Origin: Winogradskyella sp.
GTDB taxonomy: Bacteria > Bacteroidota > Bacteroidia > Flavobacteriales > Flavobacteriaceae
Length of the DNA stretch: 64,000 nucleotides
Assembly (NCBI RefSeq): GCF_016744625.1
Contig: NZ_JADGDZ010000002.1
Coordinates: 1 to 64,000, forward strand
Direction of reading: 5' to 3'
Shown: one piece after another, positions 10,007 to 20,887 of the stretch
How the letters are laid out: every line of letters starts with the position of its first letter
How positions within the stretch are numbered: position 1 is the first letter of the stretch
The notes under the pieces: model-generated
Database searches by the model: none
Seen by the model: only the letters and a program-made list of their open reading frames with translations
Told to the model about the DNA's origin: nothing
Translations under genes and position numbers: made by a program

Positions 10007-10447
10007 TTACTTGGTAAAAGTGTTTAGTTCCTCAATGTACGCTTCTGGCGTCGTCTTTTTATAACTCGTTTCTCCTAATACTTTTCCGTTAGCGTCAAGT
10101 ATAACTATGAAAGGAAAAATCCCATTTTTGTTATAGGCCTCTGCCAATTTTGCATTTGCTGCAGTTTGAGATTCACTCAATGCGTTTTTCTTTTTTCTTG
10201 GGAAGTCTGCTTGAAGCATCACGTAGTTTTTACTTGCGTACTTTTTAAAGGCTTCCGTACTCCAAATTTCACGATCTAATTTTATACAAGGCGCACACCA
10301 GTCTGATCCTTGAAAAACAAGAATTATAGGTTTATTTTCTTCGGTTGCTGTTTTCTTTGCTTTTGCAAAATCCGTATGCCATTCTTGAGCGGTTACTCCG
10401 CTAATAGTTAATAGTAGCACAAGTAATGTAAAAATGTTTTTTTTCAT
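10007..10447 (-). CDS. Thioredoxin-family protein
   Basis: Signal peptide plus SDWCAPCIKLDREIW. Confidence 0.8.
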   Translation of the reverse strand: MKKNIFTLLVLLLTISGVTAQEWHTDFAKAKKTATEENKPIILVFQGSDWCAPCIKLDREIWSTEAFKKYASKNYVMLQADFPRKKKNALSESQTAANAKLAEAYNKNGIFPFIVILDANGKVLGETSYKKTTPEAYIEELNTFTK

Positions 10448-10521
10448 AATAATTTATAATCTGTAAAGGTATTTAGTTTAACGTTAAAAGCTATTTATTC
10501 TTACATTGACATTTATCAATT

Positions 10522-11214
10522 TTATTTATAATTACTTGCTTTTACAAGCCCTTCAAGGTCTTCAATAAAAATGATTCTACCCTTAGTAGAAATAAGCTTT
10601 TCTTCTTTAAAATCTTTCAACATTCGTACCAAGGACTCTTTTGCCGTACCTACCATACTTGCAAGATCTTCTCTGTTTATTTCAATTTCTTTAAGACTCT
10701 CTTTAACGCTGAATTTTCTTTGTAAAATCAATAGATTTATTGCCGTGCGTTCTCTAACCGTGTAACGTGCTAATATTTTAGTTGCATTTAAAAAAACTCC
10801 AAATTCGTGACTTAAATTTTTAAGCAAGCGTTGCGATAATAGGTGAGATTTGCTAACCACATTTAAAAAATCATTTTTAGGAATAAATGCTACTTCACAA
10901 TCTAATAATGCAGTTGCAGAGTCTGGATACTCTTCTTCACTTAGAATAGCGTGATACCCAAGATATTCGTTTTCTCCACAGATATAAAATATATGGTCTG
11001 TACCAAAATTGGTAGCAGTATATTTCTTTACTTTTCCTGATAGTACTCTATAAATACCTTTAGGCTCTGTACCTTCTTTAAATATCTGCGTGCCTGCCTT
11101 AAAGTTCAGTATTTCTTTATTAGCTGTGAGTCTATCGCATTCAGCTGTTGTTAACCCAGATAATAAATCTTGATTATTAAAATTGTATTTTGAGTATGGA
11201 AAATTATTATTCAT
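10522..11214 (-). CDS. Crp/Fnr family transcriptional regulator
   Basis: cNMP-binding-like N-terminus and C-terminal HTH (INREDLASMVGTAKESLVRMLKDF). Confidence 0.85.
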   Translation of the reverse strand: MNNNFPYSKYNFNNQDLLSGLTTAECDRLTANKEILNFKAGTQIFKEGTEPKGIYRVLSGKVKKYTATNFGTDHIFYICGENEYLGYHAILSEEEYPDSATALLDCEVAFIPKNDFLNVVSKSHLLSQRLLKNLSHEFGVFLNATKILARYTVRERTAINLLILQRKFSVKESLKEIEINREDLASMVGTAKESLVRMLKDFKEEKLISTKGRIIFIEDLEGLVKASNYK

Positions 11215-11809
11215 TGAAATAGTTTAAAATGTTTTCAACTTTATGAAGATTTTCCTGCTTGCCGATTTCTAAAGTTTGCTTTCCATAATCACTTCTAAAG
11301 TGATGCTCTTTTAAAAATTTGAGATTCAATAAATGCCATTCTTTATTTGTTGTTTTAATATCACAGAATAACTCCCATTCTCTACGAAGCAATAATTTTC
11401 TGTAAAAGAAATGCGAGTTACTTATATGAAAAATGTCTGCATCGCACAGAATTTCAGATAATCTATCTGTTGGACTTTGAGGCATCTTTGTGGCTTCTAT
11501 ACAATTACAAATTGTACTAATACTATTGCTTTCCATTCCTATACTGGAAAGAAACTTTTTAGCAATTTTTATACTTTCTGCCTCGTGCTCTTTGTATGTT
11601 TTAGAAAATCCTGTGTCATGAAACCAAGCTGCAATAATTAACAAATCTGTTTCTACTGAATTGATATCCATTGCTGCACATAAATACTTTACATTTTGAA
11701 CGACCTCTTTAGTATGCTCAAGATTATGAAAAGGCAGTTCCTTACATTTTGAAGTGGTAAGCAAGTTTGAGCAATATTCAGAAACATCTTTAATCATCAT
11801 CGGAGTCAT
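11207..11809 (-). CDS. HD-domain protein (putative phosphohydrolase)
   Basis: HNLEHTKEV...AAWFHDTGF HD signature. Confidence 0.75.
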   Translation of the reverse strand: MTPMMIKDVSEYCSNLLTTSKCKELPFHNLEHTKEVVQNVKYLCAAMDINSVETDLLIIAAWFHDTGFSKTYKEHEAESIKIAKKFLSSIGMESNSISTICNCIEATKMPQSPTDRLSEILCDADIFHISNSHFFYRKLLLRREWELFCDIKTTNKEWHLLNLKFLKEHHFRSDYGKQTLEIGKQENLHKVENILNYFNE

Positions 11810-12281
11810 TATCTTGAGAATCTAACTGAATTACATTTGCATCGTTTCTAATTTCGATATGCGTTATTTCGCCGCCACTTGTTCCTACATATTTAGAAAT
11901 CCCAATTGAGGCAACGGAAAGCAATAAACACACAACAAAGCCATATTTATAAAACGGCAACTTTTTATATTCTAAAAACAAGGTTATTATTGATACTCCT
12001 CCTAAAATCAGCATCATTGTAAAAAACAATTCTGCATACTCTTCGTGTTTATGAATTAATGTCTCGCTAATTCCAGGTAAATTCTCTACAATTTCTTCAG
12101 CTCCTTCTCCTGTTAAAAAAGCTACTACTGCTGTTACGGCACTAAATATAAAAATGCCTAATGCGGTGTTTTTTATTTGAGGTTTTTTCATAATAAAACC
12201 TACTAATAATACTAAGAATCCAATCAATACTCCCACAATAGGAAGATGATTTACTGCTAAATGAAAATGTGCGTCGTTCAT
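11790..12281 (-). CDS. Four-TM membrane protein (DUF2231-like)
   Basis: Hydrophobic segments; HFHLAVNHLPIVGVLIG-type N-terminus. Confidence 0.55.
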   Translation of the reverse strand: MNDAHFHLAVNHLPIVGVLIGFLVLLVGFIMKKPQIKNTALGIFIFSAVTAVVAFLTGEGAEEIVENLPGISETLIHKHEEYAELFFTMMLILGGVSIITLFLEYKKLPFYKYGFVVCLLLSVASIGISKYVGTSGGEITHIEIRNDANVIQLDSQDNDSDDD

Positions 12282-12296
12282 AATTTTATGTTTTGT

Positions 12297-13010
12297 TTAG
12301 AGATTTACTCCAAATAGATATCCAACTAATGCTGTTAGACCCATTGCTACGGTTCCCCAAAATGTGATACGTATAATTGCTATTCCTATACTTGACCCAC
12401 CTGTTTTAGCTGCTAGAGCTCCTAATACAATAAGGAAAAATAGCGCAAAACCGTAAATAGAATATTCCATACTATTTAATGGCAGAAAAAGGGTTACTAA
12501 AAAAGGAAGTAATCCTCCTATAGTAAATGCTGCTCCAGATGCAAAAGCCGCTTGAATAGGTTTGGCTTGACTAATCTCATTAATACCTAATTCGTCTCTG
12601 ATATGTGCACCTAAAGCATCGTGCTCTGTTAATTCTTGAGCAACAGTTAATGCAGTTGTTTTTTTAAGCCCTCTTTTTACATAGATATCTGCTAATCGCT
12701 GTAATTCGATTTCTGGCATTTCATTTAATTCTTGCTTTTCACGTTCAATGTCTGCTTTTTCTACATCTGTCTGTGAACTTACAGAAACATATTCTCCAGC
12801 AGCCATTGATAAAGCACCAGCAACAAGTCCTGCCAAGGTTGCTAAAATAATAGGCTCTCTTGTAGCACTTGCAGCTGCAACACCTATTGCAAGACTGGCT
12901 GTAGATAAAATACCATCGTTTGCTCCAAGCACTGCTGCTCTTAACCAATTGCTTCTATGAATGTAGTGGTTGTCTAAATAATTGTCTAATTCGTTTATTT
13001 GTTCTGCCAT
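12297..13010 (-). CDS. VIT1/CCC1 family Fe/Mn transporter
   Basis: WLRAAVLGANDGILSTASLAIGVAAA and AGEYVSVSSQTDVEKADIEREKQEL motifs. Confidence 0.85.
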   Translation of the reverse strand: MAEQINELDNYLDNHYIHRSNWLRAAVLGANDGILSTASLAIGVAAASATREPIILATLAGLVAGALSMAAGEYVSVSSQTDVEKADIEREKQELNEMPEIELQRLADIYVKRGLKKTTALTVAQELTEHDALGAHIRDELGINEISQAKPIQAAFASGAAFTIGGLLPFLVTLFLPLNSMEYSIYGFALFFLIVLGALAAKTGGSSIGIAIIRITFWGTVAMGLTALVGYLFGVNL

Positions 13011-14177
13011 TTATTCAGTTATTAAATTAAAAGCTCCTTTTGTCAAAAACTCTGTATCTGCATCAAAATCCGAAGCATTTACTATTTGAATATAGCCATT
13101 ATTTGTAGTTCCAATTTTTACTAACATTCTTTTAAAGTTTATCCCGTTTTCTTTAACCAGAACAAAGTAGTCATTATCAATATTTGCAACTGCTTCAACT
13201 GGTAGAGCAGGATATTCTGTGGTAGTAGTTAAAATCTCTCCTTCAATGTACATTCCTGGTGCAAATAATTTTACCTCACTTTCATTTACTAAATCTCCGT
13301 GAATATCTACTGTTCTGTCTTGGGTATTGATTGCCTTGTTTACTAAATGTACCTTTCCTCGGTATACTTTATCGGTATCATTTTGAAGTCTTACGTTAAT
13401 AGGCTGTCCTACTTTTACCATAGGTAGATCTTTTTCAAAAATCTTTAACTCTATGTGTAAATCATCAGTATTTGTAACTGTAATAGCAACATCTGAAGGG
13501 TTTAAATACATCCCTTTTGTTGCATTAATTGTTGTCGCATAACCTGACAAAGGCGAAGGTACGCTGATGACAGAACGAATATTATCTCCTGTTAAGGTAT
13601 TTGGGTTAATATTCATTAAGCTCAACTTCTTTTTCATTGACTGGTATTGTGCTAACGTCACGTTGTATTCTGACTCTGCCTTTAGGAAGTTCTTTTTTGA
13701 TGTCACGTTATCTGCAACCAATTCTTTTTGGCGCTCATAGTCTGACTTTAAATAATTCAAACGTCCTTTGGCTTCTAAAAAATCTTGTTGTGCTTGTACA
13801 TATTCAGGATTTTCAATCGTGAATAAGGTCTGGCCTTTTTTTACTACATCTCCAGGCAATAGACTAATGTTTTTTACATAACCAGCAAAATAGGCACTTA
13901 CATCTGCTTGATTTTCTGGTGGAACAGCAAACATCCCGTTTGCTTTTACTACCGTATTAAATGGTTGCATTGTTATTTTGCCAAGCTGCATATCGCCAGA
14001 TTTAAACTGATTCTCTGTTATTGAAACTACATCAGTGTTTTCAATCTCTGTGGTCGCTTCTGCATTGGTAACCTCGGTTTTCTCTTTAGAATTACAAGAG
14101 GCTAAAGCCATTATTACTACTAATAAAAAACTTTTCAAGTATATAAAATTTGCTATGGTGTTACAGGTATTTTTCAT
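13011..14177 (-). CDS. RND efflux periplasmic adaptor (CusB/CzcB-like)
   Basis: Lipobox LASC, HlyD/barrel-sandwich motifs. Confidence 0.8.
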   Translation of the reverse strand: MKNTCNTIANFIYLKSFLLVVIMALASCNSKEKTEVTNAEATTEIENTDVVSITENQFKSGDMQLGKITMQPFNTVVKANGMFAVPPENQADVSAYFAGYVKNISLLPGDVVKKGQTLFTIENPEYVQAQQDFLEAKGRLNYLKSDYERQKELVADNVTSKKNFLKAESEYNVTLAQYQSMKKKLSLMNINPNTLTGDNIRSVISVPSPLSGYATTINATKGMYLNPSDVAITVTNTDDLHIELKIFEKDLPMVKVGQPINVRLQNDTDKVYRGKVHLVNKAINTQDRTVDIHGDLVNESEVKLFAPGMYIEGEILTTTTEYPALPVEAVANIDNDYFVLVKENGINFKRMLVKIGTTNNGYIQIVNASDFDADTEFLTKGAFNLITE

Positions 14178-14179
14178 CG

Positions 14180-17100
14180 TTAATTGGTTAAGTAGTTTAA
14201 TTCTAAAACTGTATTATTATACTTATTTAGGTTTTGTAAATAGTTGATTTCGATATTTTTTGCACTCTCTAAAAGCTGCACATATTGTAAAAAATCTATC
14301 TCGCCATTTTGAAACGCTTTTGAAGCTGTTGTTGTTAATTGCTTAGAAAGATCTCTTCCTGTACTTTGATAATAATCAACTGTTTCTTGAAACTTTTTTA
14401 AATCAGAAAGCAAGGCGTCGTATTTTGATTGTAATTGAATTTTATAGTTTTCAAATTCATTAGCAATAATCAATGTTTCTGTCTTAGCTGCATTGATTTT
14501 TGATTTATGTGCTCCAAACCATAATGGTACTGCAATACCTACTTGAAATCCATTATAATTTCTTGCAGCTACACCATTGTTTGTGCCTTGAAATACTGAT
14601 AATTGTAAATCAGGTAAAAGCTTTTGTCGCTCTAATGAAAGAGAAGATTTAGCTAAGTTTTCTGCTGAATTATAATACATTAGTCCAGGATGATCTGTTA
14701 GACTGAATTCTTTTAATTCCAGTCTTGGTAACACATCTTCTGAAACCGTAATTGTTGAATCGGTCTGTACCCATTGATTTAACATTGTGTAGGCTTTAGA
14801 AACGTCTTCGCGTGCTTGAGAAAGTGCGATAGCGATTTCTTTTTGCTTGGTTTCAGCCGTTAGTTTTTCTAATAAATTAGTTTCCCCTACATCGTATCTC
14901 TTTTTAGCAGCTCTTGCAAATTGACCATATAAGCTATCTAAATAGACATATTGCCTCACAAGATTATTGCTATAGACTACATTATAATAGGCTGAATTAA
15001 CCTCTTTAGTCAATATTCTTTCATTTAGACGATACTGCTGCGTTATTAATGCTACTTTTTGATTTTCTACTTTACGCTGTGCGCCATATACTGTTGGGAA
15101 TTGAAGTGATTGACTAATGCCTAACACCTTTAATGGCAAACCATTTTCGGCAATGTTATTTTGGTCATAGCTATAGTAAACTTGTGTTTTGTCCAAATTA
15201 AAAGCACTTCCTACCAACTGTTCTGATTGATTAATCTTTTTCGCGTAAGCTTGCAATCCATTATTATTTTCAATAGCCATTTTTACAGTCTGCTCAACAT
15301 TTACTGGGTTTTGTTGTGCCTTACCAAAGAATGGTAAAAACAATAAAAGCATAATGCTTAGAGCCTTAAAATTCACTTTTGTTTTTATTTTAGGATGATG
15401 TCCTTTTCTGTCGAACATTGCATATAAAATAGGCAGTACAACTAAAGTTAAAACGGTTGCAGTTATTAATCCACCTACAACTACTGTTGCTAATGGTCTT
15501 TGTACTTCGGCGCCAGCGGAAGTTGATATTGCCATAGGTAAAAATCCTAAAGCTGCTGCTGCTGCAGTTAATAATACTGGACGCAATCTGTTTTTTGTTC
15601 CCATTAAAATTCGCTTATTAATATTGCTGACACCGTGTGCTTTTAGTTCTTTAAACTCTTCAATCAACACAATACCATTTAATACCGCAATACCGAAAAG
15701 CGCAATAAACCCAACACCTGCCGATATACTGAAAGGAAGGTCTCTTATATACAGTAGCATCACACCACCAATTGCGGATAAAGGAATGGCACTGTAAATC
15801 ATTAAGGCTTCTTTTACAGAATCAAAAGCGAAGTATAACAACACGAAAATTAATATTAGTGCAATGGGTACCGCTACTTTTAACCGTGCTGATGCAGTTC
15901 TTAAATTTTCAAATTGCCCTCCGTAGCTTATAGAATATCCGGTTGGAATCTTAACATCTCTCTCAATGATTGCTTGTACATCTTTTACAACAGATTCTAA
16001 ATCTCGGTTTCTAACATTGACACCTACTACGATACGACGCTTGGTGTTATCACGTGAAATCTTTGCTGGTCCTTTGGTGTAACTTATGTTCGCAAATTCG
16101 CTAAGCGGTAATTTAGTACCATTAGGTAAAGTAACCGATGCGGTTTCTAAGTTTTCAATATCTTTTCTGTGAGCAGCATCAAAACGTAATACTAAATCAA
16201 ATTGTTTTTCGCCTTCAAATACATTTCCAGCAGGCATTCCTGCAAATCCCATTGTTACCACTTTATTTAAGTCTTCAATGTTTAATCCATATTTAGCTAT
16301 TTTCTGGCGGTCATATTTTACAGACATTTGTGGTAAACCAGCTGTTTTCTCTACAGAAATATCAGCTGCTCCTTCCACATTTTGAATGGCCTTTTCTATT
16401 TCTAATGCTTTTCTATAAAGCACATCTAAATCTTCTCCAAAAACCTTGATAGCTAAATCTGCTCTTACTCCTGTAATCAATTCGTTAAATCGCATTTCAA
16501 TAGGTTGTGTAAATTCAAAATCTACACCTACAATTTCATTTGATAAGGCTTCTTTAAATTTATCTGCTAATTCGTCTTTAGACTCAGCAGAAGTCCATTC
16601 GCCTTTAGGTTTCAATTTTATGATAACATCACTTTCTTCCATAGACATTGGGTCTGTTGGTACTTCGGCAGCTCCAATTCTACTTACCACTTGTTCTACT
16701 TCAGGGAATTGTTTTAGTATTTTTTCTATTTTGGTAGTGGCTTCAATCGTTTTACTCAAAGACATTCCTGTTTTTAAAACGGGTTGAATTACAAAGTCAC
16801 CTTCATCTAAAGTAGGTACAAACTCGCCACCCATTCTAGTGAATAAAAATCCTGTAAAAACTAACAACGCTACAGCCATACTTAATACCAATGTCTTTTT
16901 ACGCAATGCCCAAGTAATGGTAGGTCGGTATTTGTTTTCTAAAAATGTAATAAGTCTTGATGATATGGTTTTCTTTTCTGTATTAGAAGGTTTAATAAAT
17001 AATGAAGCCATTACTGGAATGTAGGTAAAGCATAACAGCATTGCACCTATTAATGCAAAACAGAATACCAATGCCATAGGACGGAACATTTTTCCTTCTA

Positions 17101-18517
17101 CATTAACTAAAGATAGAATAGGTATAAAAACGATGATGATGATTAATTGCCCAAATACCGCAGAGTTCATCATTTTCGAAGCTCCTTGATAGGTTATTGT
17201 ATCAATCAATCCTTGTCGTTCTTCTATTGGAAGCGCTAATAATTTAGCGCGTTGACTTGTGATTTTAAAGGCGATAAATTCGACTATAATTACGGCACCA
17301 TCTATTATAATACCGAAGTCGATCGCACCCAAACTCATTAAGTTCGCATCGACCCCAAAAATGTACATTAACGAAAGCGCAAACAATAAACATAATGGAA
17401 TTACAGAAGCCACTACTAAACCAGAACGCAGGTTTCCTAAAAGTAAAACCACTACAAAAATCACGATTAAACATCCTAAAATCAGGTTTTCGGCAATTGT
17501 GAAGGTCGTTTTAGCAATAAGTTCGCTACGCTCTAAAAATGGGTTGATTGAAATTCCTTTAGGTAATGAGGATTGTATTTCTGCCACACGTTGTTTTACT
17601 GCCTCGATTACAGCATTAGAATTGGCATCTTTAAGCATCATTACTTGTCCTAAAACTTTTTCGCCTTCTCCGTTTCCTGTGATAGCACCAAAACGGTTAG
17701 CGTGACCAAAGCCTACATTGGCCACATCTCTTACATATACAGGAATGTCACCTTTATTAGTTACGACAATATCTTGAATATCTTCAATTGAAGTGACTAA
17801 GCCTTCACCTCTTATAAAATAACTTTCATTAATTTTTTCAATATAACCACCTCCAGCAACGCTATTGTTTTTTTCAAGAGAATTAAAGACATCGAAAATA
17901 GAAACATCCATTGAACGTAGACGTTCTGGATTAACCGCTACTTCATAAGTCTTTAAGTAGCCTCCCCAAGTGTTTACTTCAACAACTCCTGGTATTCCAG
18001 AAAGCTGACGTTTTACTACCCAATCTTGGATGGTACGAACATCTGATAAGGAATACTGGTCTTTGTATTTAGGATCTACATCAATTACATATTGATAAAT
18101 TTCTCCCAAACCGGTAGAAACTGGCCCCATAAAAGGTTTCCCAAAACCAGTTGGAATTTTTTCTTCGGCACTTTTAATTTTCTCAGCAATAAGTTGACGC
18201 GGTAGGTAAGTACCCATTTCATCATCAAAAACTACAGTAACTACTGATAATCCAAATTTAGAAATAGAACGAATTTCTGTTACTCCAGGTAAGTTTGCCA
18301 TTTCTAACTCTACTGGGTAGGTTAAAAATTTCTCAACATCTTCGGTCGATAAGGTTCTTGAGGTGGTAATAACCTGAACTTGATTATTGGTCACATCTGG
18401 AACTGCTCCAATAGGTATATTGGAAAGGGAATACAAGCCGAATCCAACGATTCCTGCGGTAAATAACAGCACAATCAGTTTGTGATGAATACTGTACTGG
18501 ATAATACGTTCTAACAT
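14180..18517 (-). CDS. CusA/CzcA heavy-metal RND transporter fused to a TolC-family domain
   Basis: RND motifs (VPDVTNNQVQVIT, GAIDFGIIIDGAVIIVE, MGGEFVPTLDEGD); last ~400 aa coiled-coil TolC-like after an internal signal-like segment. Confidence 0.85.
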   Translation of the reverse strand: MLERIIQYSIHHKLIVLLFTAGIVGFGLYSLSNIPIGAVPDVTNNQVQVITTSRTLSTEDVEKFLTYPVELEMANLPGVTEIRSISKFGLSVVTVVFDDEMGTYLPRQLIAEKIKSAEEKIPTGFGKPFMGPVSTGLGEIYQYVIDVDPKYKDQYSLSDVRTIQDWVVKRQLSGIPGVVEVNTWGGYLKTYEVAVNPERLRSMDVSIFDVFNSLEKNNSVAGGGYIEKINESYFIRGEGLVTSIEDIQDIVVTNKGDIPVYVRDVANVGFGHANRFGAITGNGEGEKVLGQVMMLKDANSNAVIEAVKQRVAEIQSSLPKGISINPFLERSELIAKTTFTIAENLILGCLIVIFVVVLLLGNLRSGLVVASVIPLCLLFALSLMYIFGVDANLMSLGAIDFGIIIDGAVIIVEFIAFKITSQRAKLLALPIEERQGLIDTITYQGASKMMNSAVFGQLIIIIVFIPILSLVNVEGKMFRPMALVFCFALIGAMLLCFTYIPVMASLFIKPSNTEKKTISSRLITFLENKYRPTITWALRKKTLVLSMAVALLVFTGFLFTRMGGEFVPTLDEGDFVIQPVLKTGMSLSKTIEATTKIEKILKQFPEVEQVVSRIGAAEVPTDPMSMEESDVIIKLKPKGEWTSAESKDELADKFKEALSNEIVGVDFEFTQPIEMRFNELITGVRADLAIKVFGEDLDVLYRKALEIEKAIQNVEGAADISVEKTAGLPQMSVKYDRQKIAKYGLNIEDLNKVVTMGFAGMPAGNVFEGEKQFDLVLRFDAAHRKDIENLETASVTLPNGTKLPLSEFANISYTKGPAKISRDNTKRRIVVGVNVRNRDLESVVKDVQAIIERDVKIPTGYSISYGGQFENLRTASARLKVAVPIALILIFVLLYFAFDSVKEALMIYSAIPLSAIGGVMLLYIRDLPFSISAGVGFIALFGIAVLNGIVLIEEFKELKAHGVSNINKRILMGTKNRLRPVLLTAAAAALGFLPMAISTSAGAEVQRPLATVVVGGLITATVLTLVVLPILYAMFDRKGHHPKIKTKVNFKALSIMLLLFLPFFGKAQQNPVNVEQTVKMAIENNNGLQAYAKKINQSEQLVGSAFNLDKTQVYYSYDQNNIAENGLPLKVLGISQSLQFPTVYGAQRKVENQKVALITQQYRLNERILTKEVNSAYYNVVYSNNLVRQYVYLDSLYGQFARAAKKRYDVGETNLLEKLTAETKQKEIAIALSQAREDVSKAYTMLNQWVQTDSTITVSEDVLPRLELKEFSLTDHPGLMYYNSAENLAKSSLSLERQKLLPDLQLSVFQGTNNGVAARNYNGFQVGIAVPLWFGAHKSKINAAKTETLIIANEFENYKIQLQSKYDALLSDLKKFQETVDYYQSTGRDLSKQLTTTASKAFQNGEIDFLQYVQLLESAKNIEINYLQNLNKYNNTVLELNYLTN

Positions 18518-18585
18518 TTTCTGGTGGTTAATTAAAATAATGAAACAAATGTAGATGGGTTATCTAATTGTAATCTAAACGGTTT

Positions 18586-18605
18586 CTTAAGATTAGCTTA
18601 AGATT
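18586..18605. promoter_or_regulatory. Candidate OmpR-family regulator box upstream of the RND gene
   Basis: CTTAAGATTAGCTTAAGATT, two CTTAAGATT half-sites at 11-bp spacing. Confidence 0.6.
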
Positions 18606-18632
18606 GATTATTTATGTGTTACTCTAAAAAAC

Positions 18633-18660
18633 AAAAGCCCTGAGAAACCTCAAGGCTTTT
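18633..18660 (-). terminator. Hairpin downstream of the sensor kinase gene
   Basis: AAAAGCC.TGAG...CTCA.GGCTTTT stem. Confidence 0.6.
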
Positions 18661-18792
18661 GCAACTACTAACCAATAAAAACCAACCAAAATATTTAAAG
18701 GTCAAGAGGGGGAACTGTTTTCTTTTTCAAGAGTTATTAAGCTAATTCTTTATAAAAGTAATGCTGTAATTTTAAGACTGTCTAAGGATAGT

Positions 18793-18810
18793 CTTAAGAT
18801 TGGCTTAAAA
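18793..18810. promoter_or_regulatory. Weaker copy of the regulator box (overlaps kinase stop codon)
   Basis: CTTAAGATTGGCTTAAAA. Confidence 0.4.
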
Positions 18811-20178
18811 GTAAACAGTAAAAGTGGTTCCAACGTTCAACGTGCTTTCTACTTCAATGTTTGCATCAATAGCATCTGCAGCTTTTTTGGCTATTGATAG
18901 TCCCAAACCATTTCCAGAGATAGTCTTGTGATTTAGTGCATCAGATCTAAAAAAATGGTTGAATAAATTATCTAAATCTTCATTTTTTATTCCAATACCC
19001 TCATCTTGAACTTTGCAAATAGTTTCTGAATCTAATTGGGTAATTGATATGTGTATTTTGGTAGCATCCTTAGCATATTTTATAGCATTACCAATAATAT
19101 TTTCTAATATAAGGTTACTAAAATACTGAGGGACTGAGGTGTCATTTACTGTTTCATTTTTAAAATCAATCGAGAGTTTCTTTTTTGTAATCTGATTTTT
19201 ATGTCTTGAAAGAATTTCGTCAATGATTGTTGTTAAGGAAATGGACGCTTTGTTTTTTTGCTTTGAATTAGTATCTAATCTTGCTAACAACAATAATTGT
19301 TCGATAGTGGCAGTCATTCTGTCTATTTCTGTAAGACTAAACTTAATTTTGTCTTCATATTCTGATTGCTCCCTTGGTTTACGAATTAATACTTCCAGCG
19401 TCCCTTTTAAAGTTGCTAAAGGTGTACGTAATTCGTGAGAAGCGTCCGATGTAAATTGACGTTCTCTTTCGATAGCATTCTCGATACGCTGTAATAAAGC
19501 ATTAATACCAGAAGACAAATCAAACAGTTCATCTTTGTTTTGAGGAAGTGCAACGCGTTCTTTTAAGTTGTTTTTGGTGATTCTGTTAGTAGTCTCCGTA
19601 ACTATTTGTACAGGAATGATACTTCTACCTGCAATATATTTTGATATAAAATAAAGGCTTGCTAAGAGTACTAAATAGACAAAAAATAAAATATTTCTTA
19701 AATTCAATAACACCATTAGAGAGGATTCTAATGGCATAGCCGCCACAATAAAACCTTTTATTTTACCATCTTGTTCAATGGGTAATTGAATCTGTCTTAT
19801 GGGTTTACTATTGAGAGTTTCGTTATAGCTTCCGCCAAAATTGGCTTCAGAATTGTATGCAAGTTCGTTTTCTTTAAGATTAGGGGATTTATCCATAAAA
19901 GAACCGTTTCTATCCAAAATTTGGATAAAAACAGGATTTACTTGAACCTCTCTATGTTCGCGTTCTTCCCACTCTTTTTTGTTTTTAATTTTGATGCTGT
20001 CACCAACAATTTTTATTTCTTCGGTATGCTTTTCAGCTTCAAAAGAAAGGTCACTATCTATATTTTGATACACCACACCTTTTACCACAAAGAATACAAC
20101 TGTAAATGCTACAGCCATTATAACTGCTGTGGCGATCATATAATGTAACGCAACCCTATTTTTAAAACTTAAATTCAT
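18805..20178 (-). CDS. Two-component sensor histidine kinase (HAMP; CusS-like)
   Basis: Two TMs, ASHELRTPLATLKG H-box, ENIIGNAIKYAKD, GNGLGLSIAK. Confidence 0.85.
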   Translation of the reverse strand: MNLSFKNRVALHYMIATAVIMAVAFTVVFFVVKGVVYQNIDSDLSFEAEKHTEEIKIVGDSIKIKNKKEWEEREHREVQVNPVFIQILDRNGSFMDKSPNLKENELAYNSEANFGGSYNETLNSKPIRQIQLPIEQDGKIKGFIVAAMPLESSLMVLLNLRNILFFVYLVLLASLYFISKYIAGRSIIPVQIVTETTNRITKNNLKERVALPQNKDELFDLSSGINALLQRIENAIERERQFTSDASHELRTPLATLKGTLEVLIRKPREQSEYEDKIKFSLTEIDRMTATIEQLLLLARLDTNSKQKNKASISLTTIIDEILSRHKNQITKKKLSIDFKNETVNDTSVPQYFSNLILENIIGNAIKYAKDATKIHISITQLDSETICKVQDEGIGIKNEDLDNLFNHFFRSDALNHKTISGNGLGLSIAKKAADAIDANIEVESTLNVGTTFTVYF

Positions 20179-20843
20179 AGCTCCTTCGCAATGTAACCAA
20201 CACCTCTAACGGTCTGGATATAGTTTTCGTCCTTACTCAATTTCAATTTTTTACGAAGCGCATTAATAAAAACATCAATAACACCTGTATTATAATCAAA
20301 ATGTATATCCCAGACACTTTCAATAATTCGGGATCTTCTACATACTATACCTTTATTACGTAATAAGTACTCTAACAAAGCAAATTCTTTTTGTGTTAAG
20401 TTGACTTCTTCTGTTCCTTTAAACACTTGATAGGTTGTTGTGTTCAGCGTGATATCTCCAATTTTAAAAATAGAATGTTCTCCAGATTTTGGTCGTAATT
20501 GCACTTTTATGCGTTCCAGAAGCTCTTCAAAATGGAAAGGTTTTTTAATGTAATCATTTGCGCCAGCCTGTAGTCCAAAAACAGTTTCGTCTATGGTGTC
20601 TTTAGCGGTCAAAAATATGATAGGTGTTTCTTTAAATTGTTTTCTAAATTGACGGCATACTTCAATACCGCTTAAACCAGGAACCATCCAATCTAATAAT
20701 AAGAGATCATATTCTCCTGACAGTGCTAATTCTAAACCTTTTTTGCCATCTTCTGCAATATCTATAGCATAGGATTCTTCTTCTAATCCTTGCTTTAGAA
20801 AATTAAATATACCTGGTTCGTCTTCTACTATTAGTATTCGCAT
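20175..20843 (-). CDS. OmpR/PhoB-family response regulator (CusR-like)
   Basis: MRILIVEDEPG receiver, LLLDWMVPG, C-terminal winged HTH (VIDVFINALRKKL...YIQTVRGVGYI). Confidence 0.85.
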   Translation of the reverse strand: MRILIVEDEPGIFNFLKQGLEEESYAIDIAEDGKKGLELALSGEYDLLLLDWMVPGLSGIEVCRQFRKQFKETPIIFLTAKDTIDETVFGLQAGANDYIKKPFHFEELLERIKVQLRPKSGEHSIFKIGDITLNTTTYQVFKGTEEVNLTQKEFALLEYLLRNKGIVCRRSRIIESVWDIHFDYNTGVIDVFINALRKKLKLSKDENYIQTVRGVGYIAKEL

Positions 20844-20887
20844 TGTACAAAAATCAATTCTTAAATTTAAAGTAGCATTAGTTGTTT

